From positions 248,001 to 312,000 of the forward strand of contig JAAOMT010000762.1 in NCBI GenBank assembly GCA_016748015.1: a stretch of 64,000 nucleotides of DNA. The letters are read 5' to 3'. The notes beneath the pieces are model-generated. The model was not told the origin of the DNA, did not search any database, and saw only the letters and a list, made by a program, of their open reading frames with translations. The DNA comes from Geosiphon pyriformis (Eukaryota > Glomeromycota > Glomeromycetes > Archaeosporales > Geosiphonaceae). Each line of letters starts with the position of its first letter. Positions within the stretch are counted from its first letter, which is position 1. Positions 46,532-56,572 of the stretch are shown piece by piece. A program made the translations under genes and the position numbers.

Positions 46532-48312
46532 TTAATTGCTATAAGTATGGCAATTAACTCGAATATGGCCTTGTTTACCACAGTTGAGGTAGGCACGCAT
46601 TTCTGGCTGCCATGGTAGACTAGGTGCAGTCGAGGATGATAACCATGATTGATTTTGGAAATGATTCACATTTCCTGAATTATGGCATTGTTGTGGTGTT
46701 TGATATATGGTGCAATTGTCAGCTAAGTATCCCTCTAGTTTCTGATTAATTGACTCACTGAATTGTTTCAGTTTGGAGTCCAATTCAGATGATCCATTCA
46801 TTACTAGGTTTACTGCTTGGGCATGGTTGGCTTCTAACTCAGCTGCTTCAAAATCTCTGGCGTGTGTAACTGCAGTAAAGAGGTCAACTGGATGCATTGG
46901 GCGTACTCGCTGGAGGAGGTTACTGCGCAAACCTCTAATAAATTGGTTTAAAATCTGTGGTGCTGTAAAATAGTCAGCTTGAATTGCTTGGATCTGGCGT
47001 AGGTTTCTATGGAAGCATCCCAGGTAAGTGGTGACTGCTTCAGTATTTCCTTGTTTAATGGTGGTAAAAAGGTTGGCTAATTTGTTAATACTATTATTGT
47101 TGCTGAAATATCTTACGAATTCCATCTTGAAGTCATTGAAGTTTTGGGGTTTGACATCTAGACTTTGATACCATGCATCTGTGGTGTCTTTTAGAAAGTA
47201 TGGGATGGCTTAAAGTGTTCGGGCATCATTCCATCTGTTCGCAGTGATGGCTTTTTCTACATCATTCAGCCATACTTGTGCATTATTTTCTTTGCCAGTA
47301 AAGTTGTCAAGTTTTGCAATTGGCGCGTAGGCCATTGAATCTAAGTTGGGTTGTTGTGGTAGCTGTTGAAGTGGTTGTTGTTGTACTAGTTGTTGAGGTG
47401 GTAGTTGAAATGACTGTTGTATGGGTTTGGCTACTGGATTAATTGGCAGTTGATTGATGACAATTACCGGAGGTAAGTTTTGCTGATTACTTAATTTGGA
47501 GTTTGGATTGTTCTGCCTTTGATGATTTGGGGTTTTGATTTCCGAATTTTCTAGATTTAGACTTTGCTGAGCTTGAAAATTTGGGGTTTCAACTTCCGGG
47601 TTTTCAGTGATTGGGTTTTGGTAAATAAATTCTTGATCTTCTGATTCTTCTTCCTCTTTTTCTTCAGATAGTTCCTATGAGGTAGTGATTCCAAAGTCCA
47701 GTTGAGACGGCGGTGATCAAATTCCTAATGAAGTTGGTAATCATGATTTAAATCCTTCAAAATACACTCCATATGGCCCTAGTAAATCTTCTTTCCATTG
47801 TTTGCTTTGGAACTGGAATCTTCCAACTGTTAATGTTGCATTTAAGGTGGATGCATCTGCTGATGAGATGTTGATGGCACTTCCAGGTGTGTAGTAATAT
47901 GATGGAGCAGTTGGTGATTTTACTCTGTGCTTCTTCCAACAAGGTAACTGTATTTCTTTTGGTGTTGCTGCTGGTGTTTGTATTCTTTCTTTACCTTTGT
48001 CTGCATAGGTAATGGGAAATTGTTATTGAGTGTACCTTTCAATAGTCTGGTTGATTTTTCTGATTATTGGTGCAAACTATAGTTTCTTGGTAAGTTGGTG
48101 TGTTAGAATAATTCTGTGTAAAAGTTTTCTCTTGCTGCTTCAATGTTAACTGTTCCTCCTAAGCATTCAGTGATTCTGTCATTGACATAAAAGTTGAAGG
48201 CTAATTCGGCTGGGTAATGATTATTGTTTAATCCTAATTGTTGGCTATATTGTTGAAACAAGAATTTCGTGAATCCTAAATGGTTTGCTCCTATATTTTC
48301 TGATTCTGCCAC
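46532..48312 (-). pseudogene. Inner element Gag
   Basis: The start region is 48312-48103 (A-E-S-E-N-I-G-A-N-H-L-G-F-T-K-F), reached after the PBS. The capsid region is open at 47125-46532 with T-T-I-K-Q-G-N-T-E-A-V-T-T-Y-L-G-R-type core residues and I-R-G-L-R. The zinc knuckle near 46600 reads Y-L-N-C-G-K-Q-G-H-I-R-V-N-C: the first Cys is Tyr (TGC to TAC). The first segment is in a different frame from the rest, so one indel lies between 48103 and 47125. Confidence 0.78.
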
Positions 48313-48351
48313 GTTTAGATTTGAGTTGGTGCTGGTTTTCTGTAGGATTAT

Positions 48352-48369
48352 ACCTCACAGGGAGCACCA
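48352..48369 (-). other. Primer-binding site, inner element
   Basis: On the minus strand TGGTGCTCCCTGTGAGGT lies 2 bp inside the 5' LTR, the right position and with the TGG start expected for priming by a tRNA 3' end. The outer copy at 52441-52458 differs by one G/A change. Confidence 0.82.
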
Positions 48370-48371
48370 AA

Positions 48372-49221
48372 TGTTACAGGGGATTATTTCTGCTGTTGAA
48401 GTAAATAACAACTCGTAACTTGGTGCTCATAAAGCTACTTCCATTGATGAAGTTCTGCAAGTGTTGTATCTAAAGGTTTTGATGGAGTTTTTTGTATAAT
48501 GAACAGAGATTCAATAGTTGTTTTATCCATAGCTTCCCAGACTTGCAAGTCTGTCAATTTTTTTCTTGGCTTGGTGGCTGGCAATCCTCTGGTAAGTAAT
48601 CTGTATCTTCTGTATGTGTCCTATTCTCTCGTAGGGGTTTTTTACCAGGCAATTTTTGATGTCAGTAATCAGCACTTTTTAATCAATGGGTTAGTGCACA
48701 ATAATAAATCAAAATAAAATAAAAAAAAATAAGAGAAAAATAAAGAAAGAAAAAAAATAAGCCAAGGCAATTTGCAGATTAGTATTCCGTCAATAGCTGT
48801 GATCAAGAGCTATTGTTCCAGTGTGGTTAAGTATTACTTATTATTAACATGAAGTGTTAATAGTGGAGAGTGGATTGAGATATGGAATAATTATTTATTT
48901 GATGATTTTTGTTTCTAGGCTAAGGATTCTGTGGTATCAATTCTGTCTTTTCTGTTTCTAACACTATTGCTATATATACATAATTGAGATTCCTCAATTC
49001 CTCGATTCTTCACAACAGGAATTCTGGAATTTCTGGAATCCTGTAATTCTTTTGAGAGGAATCCTGCAATTCTGGAATCCTGCAATTCCTCATCAGAAAA
49101 TCCTGAAATTCCTGGAATCCTGCAATTCCTGAGAGGAATCCTGGAATTCTATATTTACTATGCTTACTTTTGATTGGCTAATAATTATGCTAATATATTT
49201 CCTATATTTCTATAAGTAACA
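48372..49221 (-). repeat. Inner element 5' LTR with promoter
   Basis: 850 bp. In the minus direction it carries a CCAAT box (49177-49173), the palindromic array (49151-49015) and a TATA box at 48978-48971, a layout conserved in all four LTRs and consistent with a pol II promoter in U3. The A/G-rich tract on the left would be transcribed as leader. Confidence 0.88.
48971..49177 (-). promoter_or_regulatory. LTR promoter: CCAAT, palindrome array, TATA
   Basis: CCAAT at 49177-49173 and TATATATA at 48978-48971 bracket the GGAATTCC-like array. Preservation of order and spacing in the four LTRs, despite many point changes, argues that these are the core promoter elements. Confidence 0.6.
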
Positions 49222-49225
49222 GTGG

Positions 49226-49680
49226 CAATAGAACTTGGTTGCTGTCTGATATTCTTCATCATTGTCACAGCATGCACTTATTGATGACAATTTCTTGCTG
49301 CAATCAACACATATCAGTTTGAGTCGGTGATAGGTAAATGATTGTTGTTGACCATAGGTGTATAAGATATAAGTATTGTTGGCTTAAGTGTTTTTTTCTT
49401 TCCTCTCTTTCCCTTTTCTTTTTTCTTCTTTCCACTCCCAACTTGATGGTTCTTCCTGTTTGTTGTCGGTCCAGGTCAAATTGTTTGTTTCCCAGGTCAG
49501 TTCCTCTTTTTGCTTTTCCTTAGGGTTGTTGTTCCACGAAAGTATTGGTGGTAGTTCGTTGTGGTCAGCGTCAGCCCAGAAGACTTGGTACGCTTCCCAG
49601 GTAGGTTTCTCTTTCTCCTCCTCCAGTTCAATCAATAATTTCTCTCTTGGAAGAGTCTTGAAATGACCACACGTGGCTGG
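49226..49680 (-). pseudogene. Outer Cys-rich domain, 5' part
   Basis: Segment 49635-49384 is the charged linker (P-P-I-L-S-W-N-N-N, K-E-E-L-T-W-E-T-N-N). It is followed after a stop by C-V-D-C-S-K-K-L, A-C-C-D-N-D and T-A-T-K-F-Y-C-H, where the inner element enters. Confidence 0.72.
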
Positions 49681-49699
49681 TACACATATGTGTTGGCCC

Positions 49700-50590
49700 T
49701 AATATGTTAGCTGGAGTTCCTGGGTGTTCCAGTCTAATGTCACGTTGACTTTAGATAGCCAGTCATTACCAATGAGAGCTTGGTATTGAGTGGCTTCTAT
49801 TACTAGAACTTTAATGGAAGTTATGATGCCATTGACTTCAAAAGAGAAGTTGTCGATTTTGCTGATTGGAGTTTTGGTCGCTCCATTGGCTGTAATGATT
49901 CTGGTGCTGGCAGCTCGATTAACTCAGTGATCTAATTGATTCATGAGTTGTTATGTGATGATGCTGCCTGCTGAACTGCTGTCAAGGATCAATTTGATGG
50001 ATTGTTTTTCGACTTTGGCATCAGTGTATATCGTGGTGATTGGTTTGGCTTTAAGAGCGGCTTCACTAAATAATGGTATTGCAGTTGTTTCCTCAAATTC
50101 GAATGGGAATATAGCAGCCAAAGACTCATCTTCAGTGATAGTAGCAGATGGGATATTACTGGTGAGTGGTTGTTTTTGGGCGAATGCCAGGTTATTGATT
50201 GAAGCGTCTTCTGGGGTGACCAGAAGACTTAAATAGTTCTGGGAATTTGGGTTCTGGGGTTGACCAGTACCCAAATTCCACTGGCATAATCCAGATAGTT
50301 GCTGTGAAGAACTGGAGATTGGTTGATGGACTACCATCACCAATCTCCAGCTCTGTTGAGTCATTCTTGGTCTTTGGGTTCTATTAGGTAGTAAGCTTTG
50401 GGGTGGTGTTTGGATTTGTTGGGGCTGATAGATTATTTGTGGCTGTGGTTGTTGATAAATTACTTGTGGCTGTAGTTGATAGATTAGAGCTTGATACACC
50501 AGAGATTGATAGACTGATAACTGCATTACTGGTAGGTAAGTGGGTTGGTTTTGATTTGGGTACTGATTTGGAGTTTGGAACCGACAATCA
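49700..50590 (-). pseudogene. Outer element aspartic protease
   Basis: Open from 50526 to 49951 with a Gln/Pro/Tyr-rich N-terminus. The active site is L-I-L-D-S-S-S-A-G-S, with catalytic Asp at 49983-49981; the usual Gly of D-S-G is Ser. Sequence continues to the Y-Q-A-L-I-G-N-D-W-L-S strand near 49770. It is better preserved than the inner protease. Confidence 0.72.
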
Positions 50591-50599
50591 GAGTTTCAA

Positions 50600-52400
50600 T
50601 ATTGATTTCCCAATTGTTGGTTATTTAAATGCTGGCAACAGTCAATTTGGATATGTCCTTGTTTACCACAATAGTGGCAGATACGCATTTCTTGTTGCCA
50701 CTGTTGATTGGTCGATAAAGATAGACGTGGTTGATTTTGGGCACGATTAGAGTTTTCTTGATTATTGCGTCATTGTGGAGGCTAATAAATGGTGTGATTG
50801 TCAACTAAGTATCCTTTCAATCTCTTATTAATTGATTCACTGAACTTCTCCAATTTGGAATCCAATTCAGATGATCCGTTCATTATTAGATTAACAGCTT
50901 GGGCGTGATTAGTCTCTGACTTAGCAGATTCAAAATCTCTGGTGCATGTGACTGTATCTTAAAGGGTGCCTGGATGCAATAAATGTACATATTGCAAGAT
51001 GCTGCTGCACAGGCCACGGATAAACTGGTTGAGTATCTGTGAGGCTGTGAAATAGTTGGCATCAATTGCTTGAATTTGGCACAGGTTTTGATGGAAGCGT
51101 CCTAGGTAAGTGGTGACTGTTTCAGTTTCTCCTTGTTTTATGGTGGTGAATATATTGACTAGGTGATTGATGCTGTTATTGTTGCTGAAATATCTTAGGA
51201 ATTCCGCTTTGAAGGCATTGAAATCTTGTGGTTTATTAACCAAGCTCTGATACCATGAATTGGTGATATCCTTAAAAAAGTAGAAAATGGCTTGCATTGC
51301 TCAGACATCATTCCATCCGTTGACTGTGATGGCCTTTTCTACATCATTCAGCCATACTTGAGTGTCATCTTCTTCACCAGTAAAGTTGTCAAGTTTTGCG
51401 ATTGGTGCATAGGCCATTAGATCTAAGTTAGGTGGTTGTGGTGGTTGTTAAAGCAGTTGTTGTTGTACTGGTTGTTGGAGTGGTAGTTGATGTGGCTGTT
51501 ATATGGGTTCAGCTATGGGATTAATTGGCAGTTGATCAATGACGATTACCAGAGGTAAGTTTTGCTAATTAATTAATTTGAGGTTTGGATTGTTCTGCCT
51601 TTGATGATTCGGAGTTTCGATTTCCAAATTTTCTAGATTTAGATTTTGCTGAGTTTGAAAATTCGGGGTTTCAACTTCCAGGTTTTCAGTGATCAGTTGC
51701 TGGTAAGTGAATTTTCGATCCTCTGATTCTTTTTCCTTTTTTTCTGATTCTGCTGCTTCCCACAGATCAGAAATTCCAAAATCTGGTGGAAGTGGTGGTG
51801 ATCAAAGTCCTGATGGGGTTAATAATCATGAATTAAATTCTTCAAAGTATTCGCCATATGGTTCTAATAATTCTGTTTTCCTTTGTCTATTTTGGAATGG
51901 GAATTGTTCAAATGCTGATGTTATAGTTGATGGAAACATGTCTGTTGATGATATGTTAATGGCACTTCCAAGTGTATAGTGGTAGGATGGGTTGCTTGAG
52001 GATTCAATTTTGTTTTTCTTCCAAATAGGTGGCTGTATTTTTCTGGGTGTTATTGCTGGTGTTTGTAGTTTTTCCTTGCCTTTACTAGTGTATGTAATTG
52101 GATATCTTTGTTAAGTGTGGTGTTCAATTTCTTTGTTGATTTCAGTGATGATGGATGCGAAATTATGATTTGTTGGCAGGTTGGTGTTTTGAATTAACTT
52201 TCTTTAGAAAGTTTCTCTTGCTGATTCAGTATTCACTGGTGTTCCTAATAAAGAGGAAATCTTTTCGTTGATGTAGAAATTAAAGGCTGATTTGGCGGAT
52301 ATATGATTGTGGTTTAATCCCAAGTATTGACAATAGTATTAAAATAAGGATTTTGCAAATCCTAAATGGTTTGCTTCTATATTTTCTGATTCTGCCACTT
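50600..52400 (-). pseudogene. Outer element Gag
   Basis: The capsid core is open at 51297-50959 (I-K-Q-G-E-T-E-T-V-T-T-Y-L-G-R-F-H-Q-N-L, F-I-R-G-L-C-S-S). A complete knuckle C-H-Y-C-G-K-Q-G-H-I-Q-I-D-C lies near 50690-50640. The N-terminal part toward the PBS is readable only across stops. Plus-strand frames here, such as 51707-51979, are shadows. Confidence 0.75.
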
Positions 52401-52440
52401 TTGGATGGTGTTTGTTGATGCTGGTTCTCTGTAGGATTAT

Positions 52441-52458
52441 ACCTCACAGAGAGCACCA
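52441..52458 (-). other. Primer-binding site, outer element
   Basis: Same 18-bp site as in the inner element with one substitution, 2 bp from the 5' LTR. Confidence 0.8.
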
Positions 52459-52460
52459 AA

Positions 52461-53342
52461 TGTTACAGGTGATTATTTCTGCTGTTGAATTAAATAACAA
52501 ACTCATAACTTGATGCTCAAAAGCTACTTCCATGAATGAGATTCTGCAAGTGTGATATCTGAAGGTTTTGATAGAGTCTTTTGTATAATAGACAGAGATT
52601 CAATAGTGTCGATAGTAGATATATCTTTCCAAGAGTTTTCCCCAATTTCTTTCTCAACGTGGTGGCCAGATTTAGTCTGGCAGTCATGCCCTTCTGGTAA
52701 GCTATCCGATAATATATAAAATTCTACCCTTATTTCTGGGTCTTTTACCAGGCTATCCTTGACATCAATAACTCAGTGCTTAATTTTTTAATCAATTATT
52801 ATACAACAACAAAATCAAAAAATAAAGAAAATAAAATAAAGAAAATAAAAATAAAGAAAAATAGAGAAAATAAGCCAAGGCAATTTGGTACATTAATATC
52901 TCGTCAATAGCCGTGATCAAGAGCTTTTGTTCCAGCATGGTTAAGTATCAATTACTATCAACATGAAGTGTTGATAGTAGAGAGTGAGTTGAGATATGGA
53001 ATAATTATTTATTTGATGATTGGGAACTAGAATGTTGCTTAGATTAAATCTAAACTAAGTGGTCTGTCTTTTCAGCTTCTAATCCTACTGCTATATATAC
53101 ATAATTGAGATTCCTCAATTCCTCAATTCTTTATAACAGGAATTCTGGAATTCCTGGAATTCTGCGATTCCTTTAAGAGGAATCCTGGAATTCTGGAATC
53201 CTGCGATTCTTCATCAAGGAATCCTGAAATTTCTGGAATCCTGCAATTTTTGAGAAAAATCCTGGAATTCCACATTTACTACACCTACTTCTGATTGGCT
53301 ACTAATCATGCTAATATATTTTCTATATTTCTATGAGTAACA
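52461..53342 (-). repeat. Outer element 5' LTR
   Basis: An 882-bp partner of 32964-33854, with the same termini, CCAAT-array-TATA layout (array 53127-53271) and A/G-rich tract. The 9-bp length difference lies largely in the A-rich tract. Right flank atgc. Confidence 0.88.
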
Positions 53343-53887
53343 ATGCTATATAAAATCATATAAAACATGAATTTTTGAATTTTTTTTTTTTTATAATAAT
53401 ATAATATATGTTCATTTTTTTGATATTTTTATAATTAATATATTAATAAACTTAATATTTAAACAAAACTTTCAAAAAACATAATTAATAAAATTATATA
53501 TATAATAAACAAACCTTTTAATATTATTTAATATAATTAAATTATTTAAAACAATTAAATATTTAAAAAAAATATTATAAAAATTAGATTTAAAACTGTT
53601 TAATTTAGATTTATATATATTAATAATAGTTTATTTATTTATATATATATTTATATAATAAAATTAAGTATTATATTTAAAGCTAAAATAATAAAATAAA
53701 GTTTAATTAATATAAAAAACAATAAATCATAAATTCTAATTTTTAACAATATTAAAGTATATAATAGTGTTATTTTTAATAATAAAGCCCAAAAATTAAA
53801 TTAAATTATTAATAAAAACATTAAAATTTGTTATAAAAACTTCTATTAAAATAATTAACAATACAAAAAAATTATAAATATTTTAAT
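53343..53887. other. AT spacer
   Basis: A/T-only sequence between the outer LTR and the L4 tail. No feature seen beyond the possible target duplication at its left edge. Confidence 0.6.
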
Positions 53888-54019
53888 ATTTTTTTTTTTA
53901 CGTTTAACGAGTAAGATCCAAATGCAATTTAGGACTATATATCACATAAATGATCTAAATTAGAAGTGAATCATGCATTTTTCACACGTGACCAGCCACT
54001 CAGGCTGATCAGAACAACA

Positions 54020-54745
54020 CTACGCACTTATTTTAACAGAGACAAGATCCCCTATACCTGAAAAAAACAAACAAGATTTACAAAAACTGAAACCAACACT
54101 AAAAGCCTCAATGACACCCAACAATCTGACCACATTAGCCAAAAGCACTGCAGGTAGACCAAAAACCAGGGCAGGAATGGAGCCATCATGAGGAATAAGT
54201 CTATTTCTTTCCATAAAAGCTTGGTGTTTGGTACGGACTAGCCAAAATTTATCACGAAATGCAAGGCAAAATTTGCATACAAAACAAACAATATTCGAAG
54301 CCACAACCTTAGCATCCTTAAAGACCAAATGGGATTCATGGTACCAATCATCAAAAACAAAACTCTTATACAGAGTAGTACTAATTGTAATATCGGAAAA
54401 ACAAGAGGCCAACAACTACAAAACACACAAAGTAGATCGAGAGAGGCCAGATTGTATTTCCCAAAGAGACGCATGAGCATTTAAAAACCAAGCACAACCA
54501 GCAGCCTCAAAAGGACAAACAAAAACATGGTCTGAGAATTCTACATTATCATAGGACAAACACACCACACTGGGGTAGCACCCATCATACAAACACTTAT
54601 GCATAGTGACAGGAAGCCGATGATGGAAAGATTTCATAAAGTATGTCTGAAGACCAGCAGTATGTGCACTAGTAAAACCAGCAGCCAAGTGAGAATCAGG
54701 GTGCCAAACCAAGAAAAACCTCAACCAGTTAACACCATCATGCAA
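54020..54745 (-). pseudogene. L4 ORF2: C-terminal zinc-finger region
   Basis: Segments 54745-54416 and 54415-54020 are one frame split by a single TAG where L1 has CAG. The finger reads V-C-L-S-Y-D-N-V-E-F-S-D-H-V-F-V-C, with the second Cys replaced by Tyr. The C-terminus (I-P-A-L-V-F-G-L-P, ending V-K-I-S-A) matches L1. Confidence 0.7.
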
Positions 54746-54895
54746 ACTGGCCGCTAAGACCTGGGAACCAGAACCAATCTTCCAACATGCACAAAGAATA
54801 AACTAAAACACACTATGAACAAAGTGCCTAGAATTACCAGAAACCACATTACCCCCAGCCCTCAAAAACCATTCACTGACCAAATGTGGCAAGTG

Positions 54896-55624
54896 CTAAG
54901 TAGAAAGCGCCACATTTCTAGCAAGCTCATCTGCACACTTATTGCCTGAAATGCCTGAATGACCCTTAATTTTAATCCAATTCACAGTCAAATTTTTATA
55001 ACAAACTACATTAACAATATGGTGACACTCTATCCAACAACAATTCCTAAAGTCTGAATGAGCCAACAATGATTCCGACTTGCATGCATTCAAAGCTACT
55101 TGGCTGTTTGAGAACAAATCAACTGCATGAGAAAAAAGAACACACTCAAGAGCCAAAGCAATGGCCTGCAATTCAGACATAGTAGAAGAAACCAAACCAG
55201 ACACCTTCACACCCAAACCAGAATTAATGTCCTCAAAAAATACCGCAGTCCCAGTTTTCATGGCAACAGTTCTCAAACCACTCAGAGATCCATCCATGTA
55301 CACAGAGAGGTGAACAGCATTAGAGGCCGACAGATTGTCACAGATAACACCAAAATTATGAGATTGACAAACATCAGACAAAGCAGAATTTGTTATAAGA
55401 GAGAAGCATACAGGAGAAGAAGCAACACCACCAAGAAAATGCACAGAAAGTTCAAACCAGAAAGAAACCAGGCCACGGGGATCCAACCTCTTCCAATGCT
55501 TGAACATCTGCCAACTAAAAACAACACCATAACAATCTCGTAATTGTTCCACAAAAGTAATATCATATTGCTTAAGTGAAGAGACACATTTCAGAAAATT
55601 GATCTCATCAAGAATGAGAGACAT
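54896..55624 (-). pseudogene. L4 ORF2: RNase H domain
   Basis: A 242-codon open segment. RNase H boxes: S-V-Y-M-D-G-S (Asp kept), M-S-E-L-Q-A-I-A-L-A-L (Glu kept), L-F-S-N-S-Q-V-A-L (third acid Asp to Asn; L1 has Asp), and W-I-K-I-K-G-H-S-G-I-S-G-N-K-C-A-D-E-L-A (last Asp kept). One G-to-A change separates it from a full catalytic set. Confidence 0.82.
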
Positions 55625-56572
55625 AGGAGTACCACCTCAATGACGGAAAAGCACAGGCCAGAGACCTGCCCAGAGACAAATTACATCTGGAGAAAATACA
55701 AACCACACCTGCTAAGAGATTATTTAAAAAACTAACACTAACATGAGCCAGAAACATCAAAAGATGACGAGGATGCCAACTAAGAACCTGAAGGTCATGA
55801 GACCTGTGAGAAAATAAGCGACCCAAAATACCAACTGAATTTGTAAAAGCAATAATGGAGGCCAATTTGCTTTCTGTCTGAATTTGTTCAAAAGTCTTCA
55901 AACCATACAAAAAAGAATGATGAAGCACATCATTGGGGAAATCAAGTGGCAGCCTGGATTTAAACTTCAAGCCTTTGCAAATCAGAATATCTTATTTATT
56001 ACACACACTAACAGAAACAAAACTGAACTGAGTTCTATAGCAGACAATAAGGAACAGCATAGCAAAAACCAAATAACTGAATTGCTTATCCAAGATGGTC
56101 TTTTTCAGAACAAGGTTGACAAAAAATCAAACATCCGAGTGGGCCTTGGCCAAGCTGGGCACCAAAAGACCATTAGAAGACAAGAAAATACCAAGATAAT
56201 GATAAGGTTCACCCTTTTGGCTATGGAAATAGGCGAGTCATTGACAGTTAGGTAAAAAGTCTCAACTCGGCAGTTGATAGGAATAGCCATGGTTTTGTTA
56301 TTGTTAATTGAAATGTCATTAATCCTGAAAAACTCACTAGTAACATCCAGAATGTGTTGTGTAGCAGTCTGGCTGCTACCAACCTAGATGGTATCATCAA
56401 CAAAAGCACCAGCCACAAAAAACAACATCAAATCTGCCTAAGATTCTACACGGCCAGTATTGAAAACGAAATATGAATTTAACCTGTAACCATACACCTC
56501 TCCTTGCCTTTTGACCTCACACATAAGCGAATCATAAAATATGTGCCAGAGAAGCAGTGAGAAAACTTTACC
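55600..56572 (-). pseudogene. L4 ORF2: RT catalytic half
   Basis: After the TAA the frame continues through V-F-S-L-L-L-W and the catalytic F-V-D-D at 56404-56393. A TAG at 56386-56384 then replaces Trp of T-I-W-V. Segment 56290-56105 is in frame, segment 55970-55608 is shifted, and the next domain is back in frame, so two compensating indels lie near 56105-55970 and 55610. Confidence 0.75.

Larger units (their letters stand above)
39018..49221 (-). mobile_element. Inner (nested) Ty3/Gypsy element
   Basis: A complete 10,204-bp element with two 850-bp LTRs. The target duplication is atgg (39014-39017) versus gtgg (49222-49225). The inner element carries the uninterrupted version of the same site (gcatggatgacagtaaaac), confirming the break point. 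The coding segments from 47125 to 39881 (7.2 kb) all lie in one frame, indicating a single Gag-Pol polyprotein broken by stops, not frameshifts. Confidence 0.92.
32964..53342 (-). mobile_element. Outer Ty3/Gypsy element, split by an insertion
   Basis: LTRs at 32964-33854 and 52461-53342 share sequence blocks absent from the inner pair (for example 'ccaagagttttccccaattt' and 'gattgggaactagaatgttg'). Without the inner element it is about 10.17 kb, the same size as its sister. Flanks ctgc (32960-32963) and atgc (53343-53346) are a plausible 4-bp target duplication with one change. Order from the 5' end at right: LTR, PBS, Gag, protease, Cys-rich domain (interrupted), dUTPase, RT, RNase H, integrase, PPT, LTR. 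Confidence 0.88.

Noticed and set aside
27877-53346. atgc before 27881 and atgc after 53342 as a target duplication of one composite element
   Set aside because: The LTRs at the two ends are unrelated in sequence; a 4-bp match in AT-rich DNA is easily chance.
55127-55543. 138-codon plus-strand frame rich in Arg, Thr and Asn
   Set aside because: It is antisense to the L4 RNase H domain, whose catalytic boxes are clear; a shadow frame.
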